Assembly: GCF_042683405.1 (NCBI RefSeq)
Contig: NZ_JBHUJS010000014.1
Coordinates: 186,001-250,000, forward strand
DNA: 64,000 nucleotides
Direction: 5' to 3'
DNA from: Telluria sp042683405
Lineage (GTDB): Bacteria > Pseudomonadota > Gammaproteobacteria > Burkholderiales > Burkholderiaceae_D
Below, piece by piece: positions 8,664 through 16,713 of this stretch (position 1 is the first letter of the stretch; each line of letters starts with the position of its first letter). The translations under genes were made by a program, and so were the position numbers. The notes beneath the pieces were generated by a model. The model searched no databases, was not told the origin of the DNA, and saw only the letters and a program-made list of their open reading frames with translations.

Positions 8664-9314
8664 TCACTCTGCCGAAACCTCGAACGCGGATTCCATTTTG
8701 CGTAGCGGGGCGTTCGCGCGATCCTGGTAGAGGACCACGTACAGGGAGTTGTATTTGCTCGTATAGCGCCACCGCAGCTGAAGGCGGCTGCCGGCCGGTT
8801 GCTTCACTGGCCGCATATCGAACGTCGCTGCCACCATCGTTCCCGGATTCTGCTTGCGCATGTCCGCGGCTGCCTTGATCGTTCCATCGATCGTTGAATC
8901 CAGTACGGCCTTGAGCGCACCTTCGGAAAGCTCCGCCTTGCCGTCGACATCGACGCCATCAACGGTGGCGCCGCCGAAGCGCTGTACGAACAATCTGTAT
9001 ACATCCAGGATCGCTTCTTTCGCGGCTGCGGGTTCGCTGCCCTCGTATTTCCAGACCTGGATCGTGCTCAATGCTCCCTTGTCGAAGGCAAAGGAAACGG
9101 TGGAGCGTTTGCCTCCGAAAAGACCGTTCGCCGTCTCGATACCGCTGTTCTCGGGATCGCTCCTGTAGGGACCAAAATCCGCGAACGACAGCACCTGAGC
9201 GCTCGTCATGCCGATCCGCCACGGCCCGATGCCGAATTCGGCAGGCACTACAGCGCTGGCTGTGGCGCTATGGGTGACCAGGCCGAGTGCGCAGGCCGCG
9301 ATCCATTCTTTCAC
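8664..9314 (-). CDS. Hypothetical secreted protein
   Basis: A 216-residue protein with an apparent GTG start at 9314, supported by GGAG eight bases upstream. The N-terminus MKEWIAACALGLVTHSATASA is a signal peptide with a SAxA-type cleavage site, so it should be periplasmic. The rest has a beta-rich look (FGIGPWRIGMTSAQVLSF, VWKYEGSEP, LQLRWRYTSKYNSLYVVLYQ) without a family I can name. The GxWRxGM-x-xxQV start of the mature part is typical of small uncharacterised periplasmic proteins. It is the last gene of the minus-strand group following the kyn operon, about 30 bp after the small membrane-protein gene, so it may be co-transcribed. Confidence 0.7.
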   Translation of the reverse strand: MKEWIAACALGLVTHSATASAVVPAEFGIGPWRIGMTSAQVLSFADFGPYRSDPENSGIETANGLFGGKRSTVSFAFDKGALSTIQVWKYEGSEPAAAKEAILDVYRLFVQRFGGATVDGVDVDGKAELSEGALKAVLDSTIDGTIKAAADMRKQNPGTMVAATFDMRPVKQPAGSRLQLRWRYTSKYNSLYVVLYQDRANAPLRKMESAFEVSAE

Positions 9315-9341
9315 TTGCCATTCTCCTGTCGATGGAGCAGG

Positions 9342-9503
9342 TCAGTCTGCGTTGCCGTCGCCGCCACCATCAGGTGTCGCGGGCGCCGAATCGTTGTCGT
9401 TCCGCGCGCTGTTATTGCGCTGGGCCGGCTTCGCGCGCAGCGCCAGCGCCAGCGCGGCGACCCCCGCGACGACGAACAGGACGAGGATGATGATGGTCCA
9501 CAT
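9342..9503 (-). CDS. Small single-pass membrane protein
   Basis: A 53-residue open frame starting MWTIIILVLFVVAGVAALAL, then a charged, polar tail rich in Asn, Asp, Gly and Pro. Its ATG lies nine bases after the kynA stop, and AAGGA overlaps the kynA TAA, so it looks translationally coupled to the kyn operon. One transmembrane helix with an N-out or N-in orientation is predicted by eye. No family is recognised. Small size and low complexity of the tail leave some doubt, but the ribosome-binding site and position favour a real gene. Confidence 0.55.
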   Translation of the reverse strand: MWTIIILVLFVVAGVAALALALRAKPAQRNNSARNDNDSAPATPDGGGDGNAD

Positions 9504-9512
9504 GGGGTGTCC

Positions 9513-10355
9513 TTATAGCTCGGTGCGCAGCTCGAACAGCTCGGGGAACAGCACCACGTCGAGCATCTTGCGCAGGTAGCTCACGCCCGCGGTGCCGCCG
9601 GTGCCAGTCTTGAAGCCGATGATGCGCTCGACCGTCGAGACGTGGCGGAAGCGCCAGAAGCGGAAGGCGGTCTCCAGGTCCACCAGCTTTTCCGCCAGCT
9701 CGTACAGCGCCCAGTGCAGCTCGGGATCGCGGTACACGCCCAGCCATGCTTCCTTGACCGAGGCGTTCGATACTGTCGGCGTGGTCCAGTCGCGTTCGAT
9801 GCGGTCGCGGTCGATGTCGAAGCCGCTGCGCGCCAGCAGCATCACCGACTCGTCGTACACCGACGGCGTGTGCAGCTCGCGCTCGAGCACTTCGTGCGCG
9901 GCGGTGGACTGATGCACCGCCAGCAGGGCTGAGTTTTTGTTCCCGAGGACGAATTCGAGCTCGCGGTACTGGTGCGACTGGAAGCCGGATGAGGCGCCGA
10001 GGTAGGGGCGGATGGCAGTGTATTCCGGCGGCGTCATGGTCGCCAGCACGTCCCACGCATGCACCAGCTGGTCCATGATGCGGGCCACGCGCGCGAGCAT
10101 CTTGAAGGCCGGTTCCAGGCTGTCGCTGCGCAGGTTCTCGCGCACTGCGTGCAGCTCGTGCAGCATCAGCTTGAGCCACAATTCGCTGGTCTGGTGCTGG
10201 ATGATGAACAGCATCTCGTTGTGGTTCGGCGAGAGCGGGTGCTGCGCATTCAGGATCTTGTCCAGGCCCAGGTAGTCGCCGTAGCTCATGGTCTTGCTGA
10301 AGTCCATGCGGGCGCCGTGCCAGGATTTGGCGTCCTTGTCTTTGGTATCGGACAT
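9513..10355 (-). CDS. kynA: Tryptophan 2,3-dioxygenase
   Basis: Heme enzyme, 280 residues, that opens the indole ring of L-tryptophan to N-formylkynurenine, first step of the kynurenine pathway. FIIQHQTSELWLKLMLHEL places the distal His at H54. PPEYTAIRPYLG contains the substrate-contacting Tyr/Arg pair, and FRHVSTVERIIGFKTGTGG contains the proximal heme ligand H238 and the GTGGT substrate loop. The start at 10355 (MSDTKDKDAKSWHGARMDFS) follows GAGGAAC. It is the third gene of kynB-kynU-kynA, 16 bp after kynU. Confidence 0.96.
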   Translation of the reverse strand: MSDTKDKDAKSWHGARMDFSKTMSYGDYLGLDKILNAQHPLSPNHNEMLFIIQHQTSELWLKLMLHELHAVRENLRSDSLEPAFKMLARVARIMDQLVHAWDVLATMTPPEYTAIRPYLGASSGFQSHQYRELEFVLGNKNSALLAVHQSTAAHEVLERELHTPSVYDESVMLLARSGFDIDRDRIERDWTTPTVSNASVKEAWLGVYRDPELHWALYELAEKLVDLETAFRFWRFRHVSTVERIIGFKTGTGGTAGVSYLRKMLDVVLFPELFELRTEL

Positions 10356-10371
10356 GGTGTTCCTCGTGTTC

Positions 10372-11607
10372 TCAGGTGACCGCGCCGCGGCGCGTGTTGA
10401 TGTCGTAGGCCTGTCCGTCAAGGATATCCTTGAGGATGGCGACCGCGTCCCAGACGTCGGCGTAGCCCGTGTACAGCGGCGTGAAGCCGAAGCGCATGAT
10501 GGCCGGCTCGCGGTAGTCGCCGATCACGCCGCGTTCGATCAATGCCTGCATGACGGCGTAGCCGTGCGGGTGCGTGAAGCTCACGTGGCTGCCGCGCCTG
10601 GCGTGTTCGCGTGGCGTGACCAGTTCCAAAGGATGGCCGTCGCAGCGCGATTCGACCAGCTCGATGAACAGGTCGGTCAGTTCGAGCGACTTGGCGCGGA
10701 TGTCCTGCATGCTGGTGCGCGCGAAGATATCGAGTCCGCACTCGACCATCGCCAGCGACACCACCGGCTGCGTGCCGCACAGGGCGCGGCCGATGCCGGA
10801 GCAGGGCGCGAAGTCGGGCGCCATGTCGAACGGCGCGGCGTGGCCCCACCAGCCGGACAGCGGATGGACGAACGCGGCCTGGTGCCGCTGCGGCACCCAG
10901 ATGAAGGCCGGCGCGCCGGGGCCGCCGTTCAGGTATTTATAGGTGCAGCCGACGGCGAAGTCGGCGCCCGCCGCGTGCAGGTCGACCGGCACGGCGCCGG
11001 CGGAATGTGCCAGGTCCCAGACGGTGAGCGCGCCCTGGGCGCGCGCATGCGCCGACAGTGCGGCCATGTCGTGCTGGTAGCCGGTGCGGTAGTTCACGTG
11101 GGTGAGCATCAGCACGGCGCAGTCCTGGTCGACCGCTGCGGGAATCTCGTCGACACTGTCGACCAGCCGCACGGTGTAGCCGCGCTCGAGCCAGGACGCG
11201 AGGCCCTGCGCCATGTAGATATCGGTCGGGAAGTTGCTGCGCTCGGTGACGATCACGCGGCGCGCGCTGGACGCCTGCAGCTTGACGGCGGCGGCCAGTG
11301 CCTTGAACAGATTGAGCGAGGTGGTGTCGGTGACGACGACTTCGCCGGCGGCGGCGCCGATCAGTGGCGCCAGCATGTCGCCCAGGCGGCGCGGCATGTC
11401 GAACCAGCCGGCGGTATTCCAGCTCTTGATCAGGTCGCGGCCCCATTCCTGCGCCACCACGTCGGTGGCCCGCGCCAGCGCTGCTTTCGGGCGCGCGCCC
11501 AGCGAGTTACCGTCCAGGTAGATCACGCCTTCCGGCAGGTCGAACGCGTTGCGGAGCAGGCCAAGCGGGTCGCGCTCGTCGCGCGCCACGCAGTCTTCGC
11601 GGGTCAT
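10372..11607 (-). CDS. kynU: Kynureninase
   Basis: PLP enzyme of 411 residues that cleaves kynurenine to anthranilate and alanine. It begins MTREDCVARDERDPL; the conserved IYLDGNSLGARPKAAL comes first, then DTTSLNLFKALAAAV, WDLAHSAGAVPVDL and the PLP lysine K224 in GCTYKYLNGGPGAPAF. ATG at 11607 is chosen; a TTG one codon upstream is possible. The AAGGAG ribosome-binding site lies inside the last codons of kynB, whose stop is at 11611, so the two are translationally coupled. Anthranilate made here may feed catabolism or quinolone/tryptophan salvage; no anthranilate-degradation genes are in the window. Confidence 0.96.
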   Translation of the reverse strand: MTREDCVARDERDPLGLLRNAFDLPEGVIYLDGNSLGARPKAALARATDVVAQEWGRDLIKSWNTAGWFDMPRRLGDMLAPLIGAAAGEVVVTDTTSLNLFKALAAAVKLQASSARRVIVTERSNFPTDIYMAQGLASWLERGYTVRLVDSVDEIPAAVDQDCAVLMLTHVNYRTGYQHDMAALSAHARAQGALTVWDLAHSAGAVPVDLHAAGADFAVGCTYKYLNGGPGAPAFIWVPQRHQAAFVHPLSGWWGHAAPFDMAPDFAPCSGIGRALCGTQPVVSLAMVECGLDIFARTSMQDIRAKSLELTDLFIELVESRCDGHPLELVTPREHARRGSHVSFTHPHGYAVMQALIERGVIGDYREPAIMRFGFTPLYTGYADVWDAVAILKDILDGQAYDINTRRGAVT

Positions 11608-11610
11608 CAA

Positions 11611-12249
11611 TCAATTCTCCTTGTTCTGGCGGCGCAGGATCGCGCGCACCGGGCTGGCATCCATGCCGGCCAGTTTGAGGGGGAGGGCGACCAGTTCGTA
11701 GTCGCCTTCCGCGACGTCGTCGAGGACCACGCCTTCGAGGATCGCCATGCCGTGCGTGCGCACCGTGTGGTGGGCGTCCAGCGTCTTGGAATCTTGGGGG
11801 TCGAGCGAGGCGGTGTCGGTGCCAATTAGCGTCACGCCGTGGCGTGCGAGGAGGGCGATGGCTTCCGGCGCGATCGGCGCGAACCCCGCGTCCCAGTCGC
11901 GCGGCGCGCTGGCATAGGTGCGAACGATCACGCGCGGCGGGGTGCCATCGAGCTTGCCTTCCAGGTGCGCGGCCTCGACGCGCGCGGCGCCGATGCAGTG
12001 GATCACGCGGCACGGGCCAATATAGGTCTGCAGGCTGACCTGGTCGATGGTCTTGCCGGCGCTGTCGTAGTGGCTGGGGGCGTCGGTGTGCGCGCCCAGG
12101 TGGGTGGTCATCGTCATCTTGCTGACGTGGACCGGGCAGCCATCCTTGATTTCCCAGGTCGGCGCGGCGTCGAAAGGCGTGTCGCCCGGCCAAACGGGAA
12201 TGGCGGCGGAGATCAGCGGGCTGATGTCCCAGATGGTGTCAGCAGGCAT
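11611..12249 (-). CDS. kynB: Arylformamidase (kynurenine formamidase)
   Basis: Metal-dependent hydrolase, 212 residues, converting N-formylkynurenine to kynurenine. The zinc-binding signature HLGAHTDAPSHY supplies H50, H54, D56 and H60. WPGDTPF near residue 20 is typical of bacterial KynB (cyclase-like family). It is the first gene of the kynBUA operon. No kynR (Lrp-type) regulator gene is adjacent; the long non-coding region upstream probably holds the promoter. Confidence 0.95.
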   Translation of the reverse strand: MPADTIWDISPLISAAIPVWPGDTPFDAAPTWEIKDGCPVHVSKMTMTTHLGAHTDAPSHYDSAGKTIDQVSLQTYIGPCRVIHCIGAARVEAAHLEGKLDGTPPRVIVRTYASAPRDWDAGFAPIAPEAIALLARHGVTLIGTDTASLDPQDSKTLDAHHTVRTHGMAILEGVVLDDVAEGDYELVALPLKLAGMDASPVRAILRRQNKEN

Positions 12250-12419
12250 GGGGCGTTCTCAGGATTGGATGCGGAAGTTTACAAGCATTTGTGTCCCGAT
12301 GGCTAATAAATTGACCAGTTGGCAACAAATACATGCAGATCCGCGCGGATCGGCCCGAATGTTGTTGAATGAGTCACGATATCGCAGGATCGGCACCATT
12401 GCGCGCAGATCGGGCCAGT

Positions 12420-12457
12420 TGTTACAGGAATCGTGGTCGTTTGTACGGTTTGTAACA
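12420..12457. promoter_or_regulatory. TGTTACA/TGTAACA inverted repeat in the kynB-flhD interval
   Basis: TGTTACA at 12420-12426 and its exact reverse complement TGTAACA at 12451-12457, 24 bp apart, about 170 bp upstream of kynB and upstream of the flhDC promoters. It could be an operator for either direction. The rest of 12250-12490 shows no gene. Confidence 0.3.
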
Positions 12458-12494
12458 TGATGAAAAATATTTCAAATTTTTTCGCGCGAGACCC

Positions 12495-12521
12495 TAAAGT
12501 TCTCATAACCGCTGCCGTTAC
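12495..12521 (+). promoter_or_regulatory. Sigma28-type promoter match 1 upstream of flhDC
   Basis: TAAAGTTC, 11 bp, GCCGTTAC. The FliA (sigma28) consensus is TAAAGTTT, 11 bp, GCCGATAA. The -35 is preceded by ACCC, as at the other two copies. Confidence 0.6.
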
Positions 12522-12592
12522 CGTCTTCGATAGGGCAGTAATGCGCGTTCAGGGTGGTTCGAAAAATTTTTAAAAATTTTTGCAAACAACCC

Positions 12593-12619
12593 TAAAGTTT
12601 TCCAAAGCGCTGCCGAAAA
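12593..12619 (+). promoter_or_regulatory. Sigma28-type promoter match 2 upstream of flhDC
   Basis: TAAAGTTT at 12593-12600, exactly 11 bp, then GCCGAAAA at 12612-12619. This is the best of the three matches: a perfect -35 and all but one base of the -10. AT tracts (AAAAATTTTTAAAAATTTTT) lie just upstream and may act as an UP-like or bent element. Confidence 0.72.
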
Positions 12620-12667
12620 CCCTATCGACGGCGGATGCCAAGAGCAAAAAAAATTCCCGCCGCACCC

Positions 12668-12694
12668 TAAAGTTGGACGAAGTGTTGACGTAAA
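12668..12694 (+). promoter_or_regulatory. Sigma28-type promoter match 3 upstream of flhDC
   Basis: TAAAGTTG, 11 bp, GACGTAAA. It is weaker in the -10 but has the same ACCC prefix and spacing as the first two. It implies a leader of about 250 bases before flhD. The remainder 12695-12940 holds no recognisable gene. Confidence 0.5.
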
Positions 12695-12954
12695 CGACGT
12701 ATGGTTGTTCTAGCGCAACAGTCGTAAGGGACCACAATCTGGGCTTCGGCCACCATCTTCCGTACCCCTGTCTTCATAGGGAGAATAGGTCGATCCGCGC
12801 GTGTTTGTAGGACAAACGCCGACGGGTCGCGTCCGCTATTTCCGGACTCAAAATACAGACCTTCCCCTATTCCCGCAAAGTTTCTCCACGGTCACAATGC
12901 TTCTCACTGGCAACGCAAACATAATCGCCAGGTGTGACTAACAGGAGAGGCAAA

Positions 12955-13272
12955 ATGACTGCAAACGACATGATGGCTGAGATTCGCGACGCCAACCTCA
13001 GCTACCTGATGCTGGCTCAGCAAATGATCCGCGCAGACAAGGTCACCGCCATTTTCCGCCTGGGCATCTCCGCCGAGATCGCCGACCTGATCGAAAGCAT
13101 GAGCAATGCCCAGATCCTCAAGCTCGCTTCCGGCAACATGATGCTGGCCCGCTTCCGCTTCGACGACACCGCCATCCTGTCCATGCTGACCAGCCACAGC
13201 AAGGACCGTGCGCTGGCCCAGTCGCACGCCGCCATCCTGATGGCCGGCCAGGCTGTCGAAGAAATCGCCTAA
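12955..13272 (+). CDS. flhD: Flagellar transcriptional regulator FlhD
   Basis: Subunit of the FlhD4C2 master activator of flagellar genes, 105 residues (E. coli FlhD is about 116). It starts MTANDMMAEIRDANLSYLML and continues with the conserved helix AQQMIRADKVTAIFRLGIS and ASGNMMLARFRF, typical of FlhD. The start at 12955 has a strong AGGAGAGG. flhC follows 21 bp downstream. A long untranslated region with three sigma28-like promoters lies upstream, unusual for a class I gene. Confidence 0.96.
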   Translation: MTANDMMAEIRDANLSYLMLAQQMIRADKVTAIFRLGISAEIADLIESMSNAQILKLASGNMMLARFRFDDTAILSMLTSHSKDRALAQSHAAILMAGQAVEEIA

Positions 13273-13293
13273 GCATCCCCCAGGAGCGGAAAC

Positions 13294-13842
13294 ATGAGCA
13301 AGAAAAGCGTCGTCTCGGAAGCACAGGAAATCCAGCTGGCCATCGAACTGATCAAGCTGGGTGCCCGCCTGCAACTGCTGGAAACCGAAGTGTCGCTGTC
13401 GCGCGAGCGCCTGCTCAAGCTGTACAAGGAGCTGCGCGGCGTCTCCCCTCCAAAGGGCATGCTCCCGTTCTCGACCGACTGGTTCCTGACCTGGCAGCCG
13501 AACATCCATTCCTCGCTGTTCATTAACATCCACAAGTTCCTGGTGGAGCACGCCGGAGCGACCGGCATCCAGGCCGTGATGAAGGCGTACAAGCTGTACC
13601 TCGAACAAATGCCGCCGGAAGCGGGCGAAGAGCCGGTGCTGTCGCTGACCCGCGCATGGACGCTGGTGCGCTTCTTCCAGAGCGACATGCTGAGCACCGC
13701 CTGCTGCGACAAATGCCAGGGCAAGTTCGTGGTCGATACCATGGACCTGAACCAGGGCTACCTGTGCGGCCTGTGCCACATGCCTTCGCGCGCCGGCAAG
13801 ACCCGCAAGGCCAAAGACGCCGCCGCGCTGCTCGCCGCCTGA
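13294..13842 (+). CDS. flhC: Flagellar transcriptional regulator FlhC
   Basis: DNA-binding subunit of FlhD4C2, 182 residues. It carries the structural zinc site as two Cys-x2-Cys pairs, C138/C141 and C158/C161, matching E. coli FlhC within one residue. Conserved segments include AIELIKLGARLQLLE and LPFSTDWFLTWQPNIHSSLF. AGGAGCGG precedes the ATG. It is co-transcribed with flhD and followed by a CGTCATCCC-type inverted repeat. Confidence 0.97.
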   Translation: MSKKSVVSEAQEIQLAIELIKLGARLQLLETEVSLSRERLLKLYKELRGVSPPKGMLPFSTDWFLTWQPNIHSSLFINIHKFLVEHAGATGIQAVMKAYKLYLEQMPPEAGEEPVLSLTRAWTLVRFFQSDMLSTACCDKCQGKFVVDTMDLNQGYLCGLCHMPSRAGKTRKAKDAAALLAA

Positions 13843-13864
13843 CCGCCCATTCCCGAATCCCCCA

Positions 13865-13967
13865 CCGTCATCCCGGCGCAAGCCGGGATCCATGCTGTAT
13901 CTCCCCATGGCGACTTCATTCCTGCCGACCGACTCAGTATGGATCCCGGCCTGCGCCGGGATGACGG
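13865..13967. repeat. Inverted pair of CGTCATCCCGGCG...GGGATCC repeats
   Basis: Two oppositely oriented copies of a 27-bp element at 13865-13891 and 13941-13967, about 50 bp apart. Each is itself an imperfect hairpin (ATCCCGGC/GCCGGGAT). Together they can form a long stem downstream of flhC. The second copy reads as MDPGLRRDDG in one frame, a well-known spurious translation of this element. A related copy is at 35501. Confidence 0.8.
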
Positions 13968-13986
13968 CGTTAACGCCCACATCCCT

Positions 13987-14736
13987 ATGAGCTGGCTTGC
14001 CCTTCCGGCGGTTCGCGCCGCGCTGATCCAGGCCGGCGTGTTCATTCCCACCTTATTCATAGTGTATGGCGCCGCCCGGGCCGGCCTGGCGCCCGGGTTT
14101 GCCACAGCCGCGCTGGTGCAGGGCGCGCTGGCCGCGGCGATCTCCTGGCGTGCGCGCCTGCCCGTATGGTGGCTGCCGATCCAGTTTGTATTCCCGGTCC
14201 TCCTGCTGGCGGCCCGGTCCTTCGCCGTCCCGGCATGGATCTACCTGGCTGTGTTCCTTGTCATGCTGATCAGCTATTGGTCGACCTTCCGCACCAGGGT
14301 CCCGTACTATCCCTCGGGCAGCGCGGTCTGGAGGGCGTTCGCCGACGCAGTTCCGGCCGGCCGTCCGCTGAAGGTGATCGACATCGGCAGCGGACTCGGC
14401 GGCTTCACCCTCGACCTGGCGCGCCGCTACCCGGACTGGAGCGTTACCGGCATCGAGCTGGCACCGCTGCCCTGGCTGGTCAGCCGCCTGCGCGCCGCCG
14501 GCACGCGGGCCCGTTTCGTGCGCGGCGACTACGCCGCCCTCAAGTTTTCCGACTACGACGCCGTATTTGCCTACTTGTCCCCGGCCGCCATGCCGGCGCT
14601 TTGGGAGAAGGCCAGTTCCGAGATGCGGCCGGGCGCGATCCTGGCAAGTTATGAGTTCGATATTCCCGGCCATCCGCCCACGCGAACGGTAAATGTCAAA
14701 CCGGGTGGCCCCCGTCTTTACATGTGGGACTTTTAG
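13987..14736 (+). CDS. Membrane-anchored class I SAM methyltransferase
   Basis: A 249-residue protein. Residues 1-95 are strongly hydrophobic with three likely membrane helices (LIQAGVFIPTLFIVYGAA, FVFPVLLLAARSFAV, AWIYLAVFLVMLISYW). Residues about 115-249 form a Rossmann methyltransferase domain with motif I VIDIGSGLGGFTLDLARRY, an acidic end of strand 2 (GIELAPL) and FVRGDYAALKFSDYDAVFAY. The start at 13987 is chosen because the upstream open frame is only repeat DNA. The substrate is unknown. It stands between flhDC and motA, but nothing in it points to a flagellar role. Confidence 0.75.
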   Translation: MSWLALPAVRAALIQAGVFIPTLFIVYGAARAGLAPGFATAALVQGALAAAISWRARLPVWWLPIQFVFPVLLLAARSFAVPAWIYLAVFLVMLISYWSTFRTRVPYYPSGSAVWRAFADAVPAGRPLKVIDIGSGLGGFTLDLARRYPDWSVTGIELAPLPWLVSRLRAAGTRARFVRGDYAALKFSDYDAVFAYLSPAAMPALWEKASSEMRPGAILASYEFDIPGHPPTRTVNVKPGGPRLYMWDF

Positions 14737-14830
14737 GCGACACCAAGGCCATTATTACTTGCCCGGTTACATGCTTCACGCTATCGTAGTTACCGGTAGG
14801 AATTTACTTTAACAATGGGAGCAGCACGCT

Positions 14831-15691
14831 TTGTTAGTACTGATTGGATATGTGATCGTTTGTGCATCCGTCTTCGGCGGATTCGTACTGACCGGCGGTC
14901 ACCTTGCTGCGCTGTTCCAGCCGCTTGAATTGCTGATGATCGGTGGCGCCGCCGTGGGCGCCTTCTTCGTCGGTAACAACGCCAAGGCCATCAAGGCCAC
15001 GATGTCCGCACTGCCGAAGGCATTCAAGGGCTCGGTGTTCACCCGCGCGCTCTACATGGAACTGATGGCGCTGCTGTTCGACGTGCTCTCCAAGGTCCGC
15101 AAGGAAGGCCTGATGTCGATTGAAGGCGACATCGAGGCGCCGGCAGAATCCCCCCTGTTCTCCAAGTACCCGGCCGTGCTGGCCGATCCGCACGTGGTCG
15201 AGTTCATCACCGACTACCTGCGCCTGATGGTGTCCGGAAACATGGATGCCTTCCAGATCGAAAACCTGATGGACAACGAGATCGAGACGCACCATCATGA
15301 AGCGCTGGTGCCGGCGCATGTGATCGCCAAGGTTGGCGATGGCCTGCCTGCCTTCGGTATCGTCGCGGCGGTGATGGGGGTTGTGCACACGATGGAATCG
15401 GTGGGTATCCCGCCGGCCGAGTTGGGCATCCTGATCGCGAAAGCGCTGGTCGGTACCTTCCTGGGCATCCTGCTGGCCTATGCATTCGTCACGCCGCTAT
15501 CCTCGGTCTTGGAGCAAAAGGTCGAGGAAGAGGCCAAGATGTACCAGTGCATCAAGGTCACCCTGCTGGCCAGCCTGAACGGCTACGCGCCGGCGCTGGC
15601 GGTGGAATTCGGCCGCAAGGTGCTGTACTCGACCGAGCGCCCGAGCTTCATGGAGCTCGAAGAGCACATCAAGAAGTCGAAGGCAAAGTAA
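14831..15691 (+). CDS. motA: Flagellar motor stator protein MotA
   Basis: Proton-channel stator subunit of the flagellar motor, 286 residues, with four transmembrane helices. The start is TTG at 14831, giving MLVLIGYVIVCASVFGGFVL, the conserved MotA N-terminus; GGGAGCAG lies upstream. GDGLPAFGIVAAVMGVVHTM (helix 3) and GTFLGILLAYAFVTPLSSVL (helix 4) are diagnostic, and the cytoplasmic loop carries the charged residues contacting FliG. motB follows after 45 bp. The TTG start may lower expression. The 94 bp upstream show no clear sigma28 box. Confidence 0.96.
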   Translation: MLVLIGYVIVCASVFGGFVLTGGHLAALFQPLELLMIGGAAVGAFFVGNNAKAIKATMSALPKAFKGSVFTRALYMELMALLFDVLSKVRKEGLMSIEGDIEAPAESPLFSKYPAVLADPHVVEFITDYLRLMVSGNMDAFQIENLMDNEIETHHHEALVPAHVIAKVGDGLPAFGIVAAVMGVVHTMESVGIPPAELGILIAKALVGTFLGILLAYAFVTPLSSVLEQKVEEEAKMYQCIKVTLLASLNGYAPALAVEFGRKVLYSTERPSFMELEEHIKKSKAK

Positions 15692-15736
15692 GCGCGACTT
15701 ATCCTGTGAACATCATGCTTGCTATGCGGAGTGCTT

Positions 15737-16687
15737 ATGGCCGATGACGGTTTACGACCGATTATCGTCAAACGGATCAAGAAGGTCAGCGGCGGCCACC
15801 ACGGTGGCGCCTGGAAGATCGCGTACGCCGACTTCGTGACCGCGATGATGGCCTTCTTCCTGTTGATGTGGCTGCTCGGCTCGACCACCAAGGGCGACCT
15901 GAATGGCATCTCGGAATACTTCAAGACCCCCCTCAAAGTGGCCATGTCGGGCGGCTCGGGCAGCGGCGACTCCTCGTCCGTGATCCAGGGCGGCGGCACC
16001 GACCTGTCGCGCAAGGACGGCCAGGTCAAGAAAGGCGAAACTTTGCCGGAACGCAAGACCTACGACTTGCGCGCGGCGAAGATGCAGCTTGAGCGCGCGG
16101 AACGGGCGCGGCTGGACCAGCTCAAGGCCCGCATCGAACAGACCATCGAGGCCAACCCGCAGCTGCGCAAGTTCAAGAACCAGCTGCTGCTCGACATCAC
16201 CAGCGAAGGACTGCGCATCCAGATCGTGGACGAGCAGAAGCGCCCGATGTTCGCGCTGGCCTCGGCCCGGCTGCAGGACTACACGCGCGACATCCTGATC
16301 GCGATCGGCTCGGTGCTGAACGACGTGCCCAACAAGATCGGCATTTCGGGCCATACCGACCTGACGCCGTATCCGGCCAACGCCGGCTACACCAATTGGG
16401 AGCTGTCGGCGGACCGCGCCAACGCCAGCCGGCGCGAGCTGGTGGCGGCCGGCATGGACGAGAACAAACTGATGCGCGTGGTGGGCCTGGCCTCGGCGGT
16501 GAACCTGGATGACAAGGATCCGTTCAACCCGATCAACCGGCGCATCAGCATCATCGTCATGAACAAGAAGACGGAAGAAGCGGTGGCGCGCGAAAGCGGC
16601 AGGCTGGAGGTCGCGGCGCCGACCGCGCCGGAAGAAGCTTCCGCGACAGTGCCGCCGGCTGGCGCAGTGGCGCCGGCAGTGCAGTAG
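15737..16687 (+). CDS. motB: Flagellar motor stator protein MotB
   Basis: 316-residue partner of MotA. The single N-terminal helix contains the proton-carrying aspartate D32 in AYADFVTAMMAFFLLMWLLG, at the same number as E. coli. A plug/linker region follows, then an OmpA-like peptidoglycan-binding domain with ISGHTDLTPYP, NWELSADRANASRREL and NPINRRISIIVM. The C-terminus is Ala/Pro-rich. The start at 15737 has GGAG upstream; earlier in-frame codons do not fit. Second gene of the mot-che run. Confidence 0.97.
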   Translation: MADDGLRPIIVKRIKKVSGGHHGGAWKIAYADFVTAMMAFFLLMWLLGSTTKGDLNGISEYFKTPLKVAMSGGSGSGDSSSVIQGGGTDLSRKDGQVKKGETLPERKTYDLRAAKMQLERAERARLDQLKARIEQTIEANPQLRKFKNQLLLDITSEGLRIQIVDEQKRPMFALASARLQDYTRDILIAIGSVLNDVPNKIGISGHTDLTPYPANAGYTNWELSADRANASRRELVAAGMDENKLMRVVGLASAVNLDDKDPFNPINRRISIIVMNKKTEEAVARESGRLEVAAPTAPEEASATVPPAGAVAPAVQ

Positions 16688-16713
16688 GCAGGTGAAGAGG
16701 ATGGAGGGGATGG

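Noticed and set aside
12695..12954. Possible small RNA or riboswitch in the flhDC leader
   Set aside because: No stable conserved structure is evident by eye. A long leader is likely but a specific RNA element cannot be supported.
13939..13986. N-terminal MDPGLRRDDG extension of the methyltransferase
   Set aside because: This is translated CGTCATCCC-type repeat DNA, a known artefact; the ATG at 13987 starts the membrane helix.
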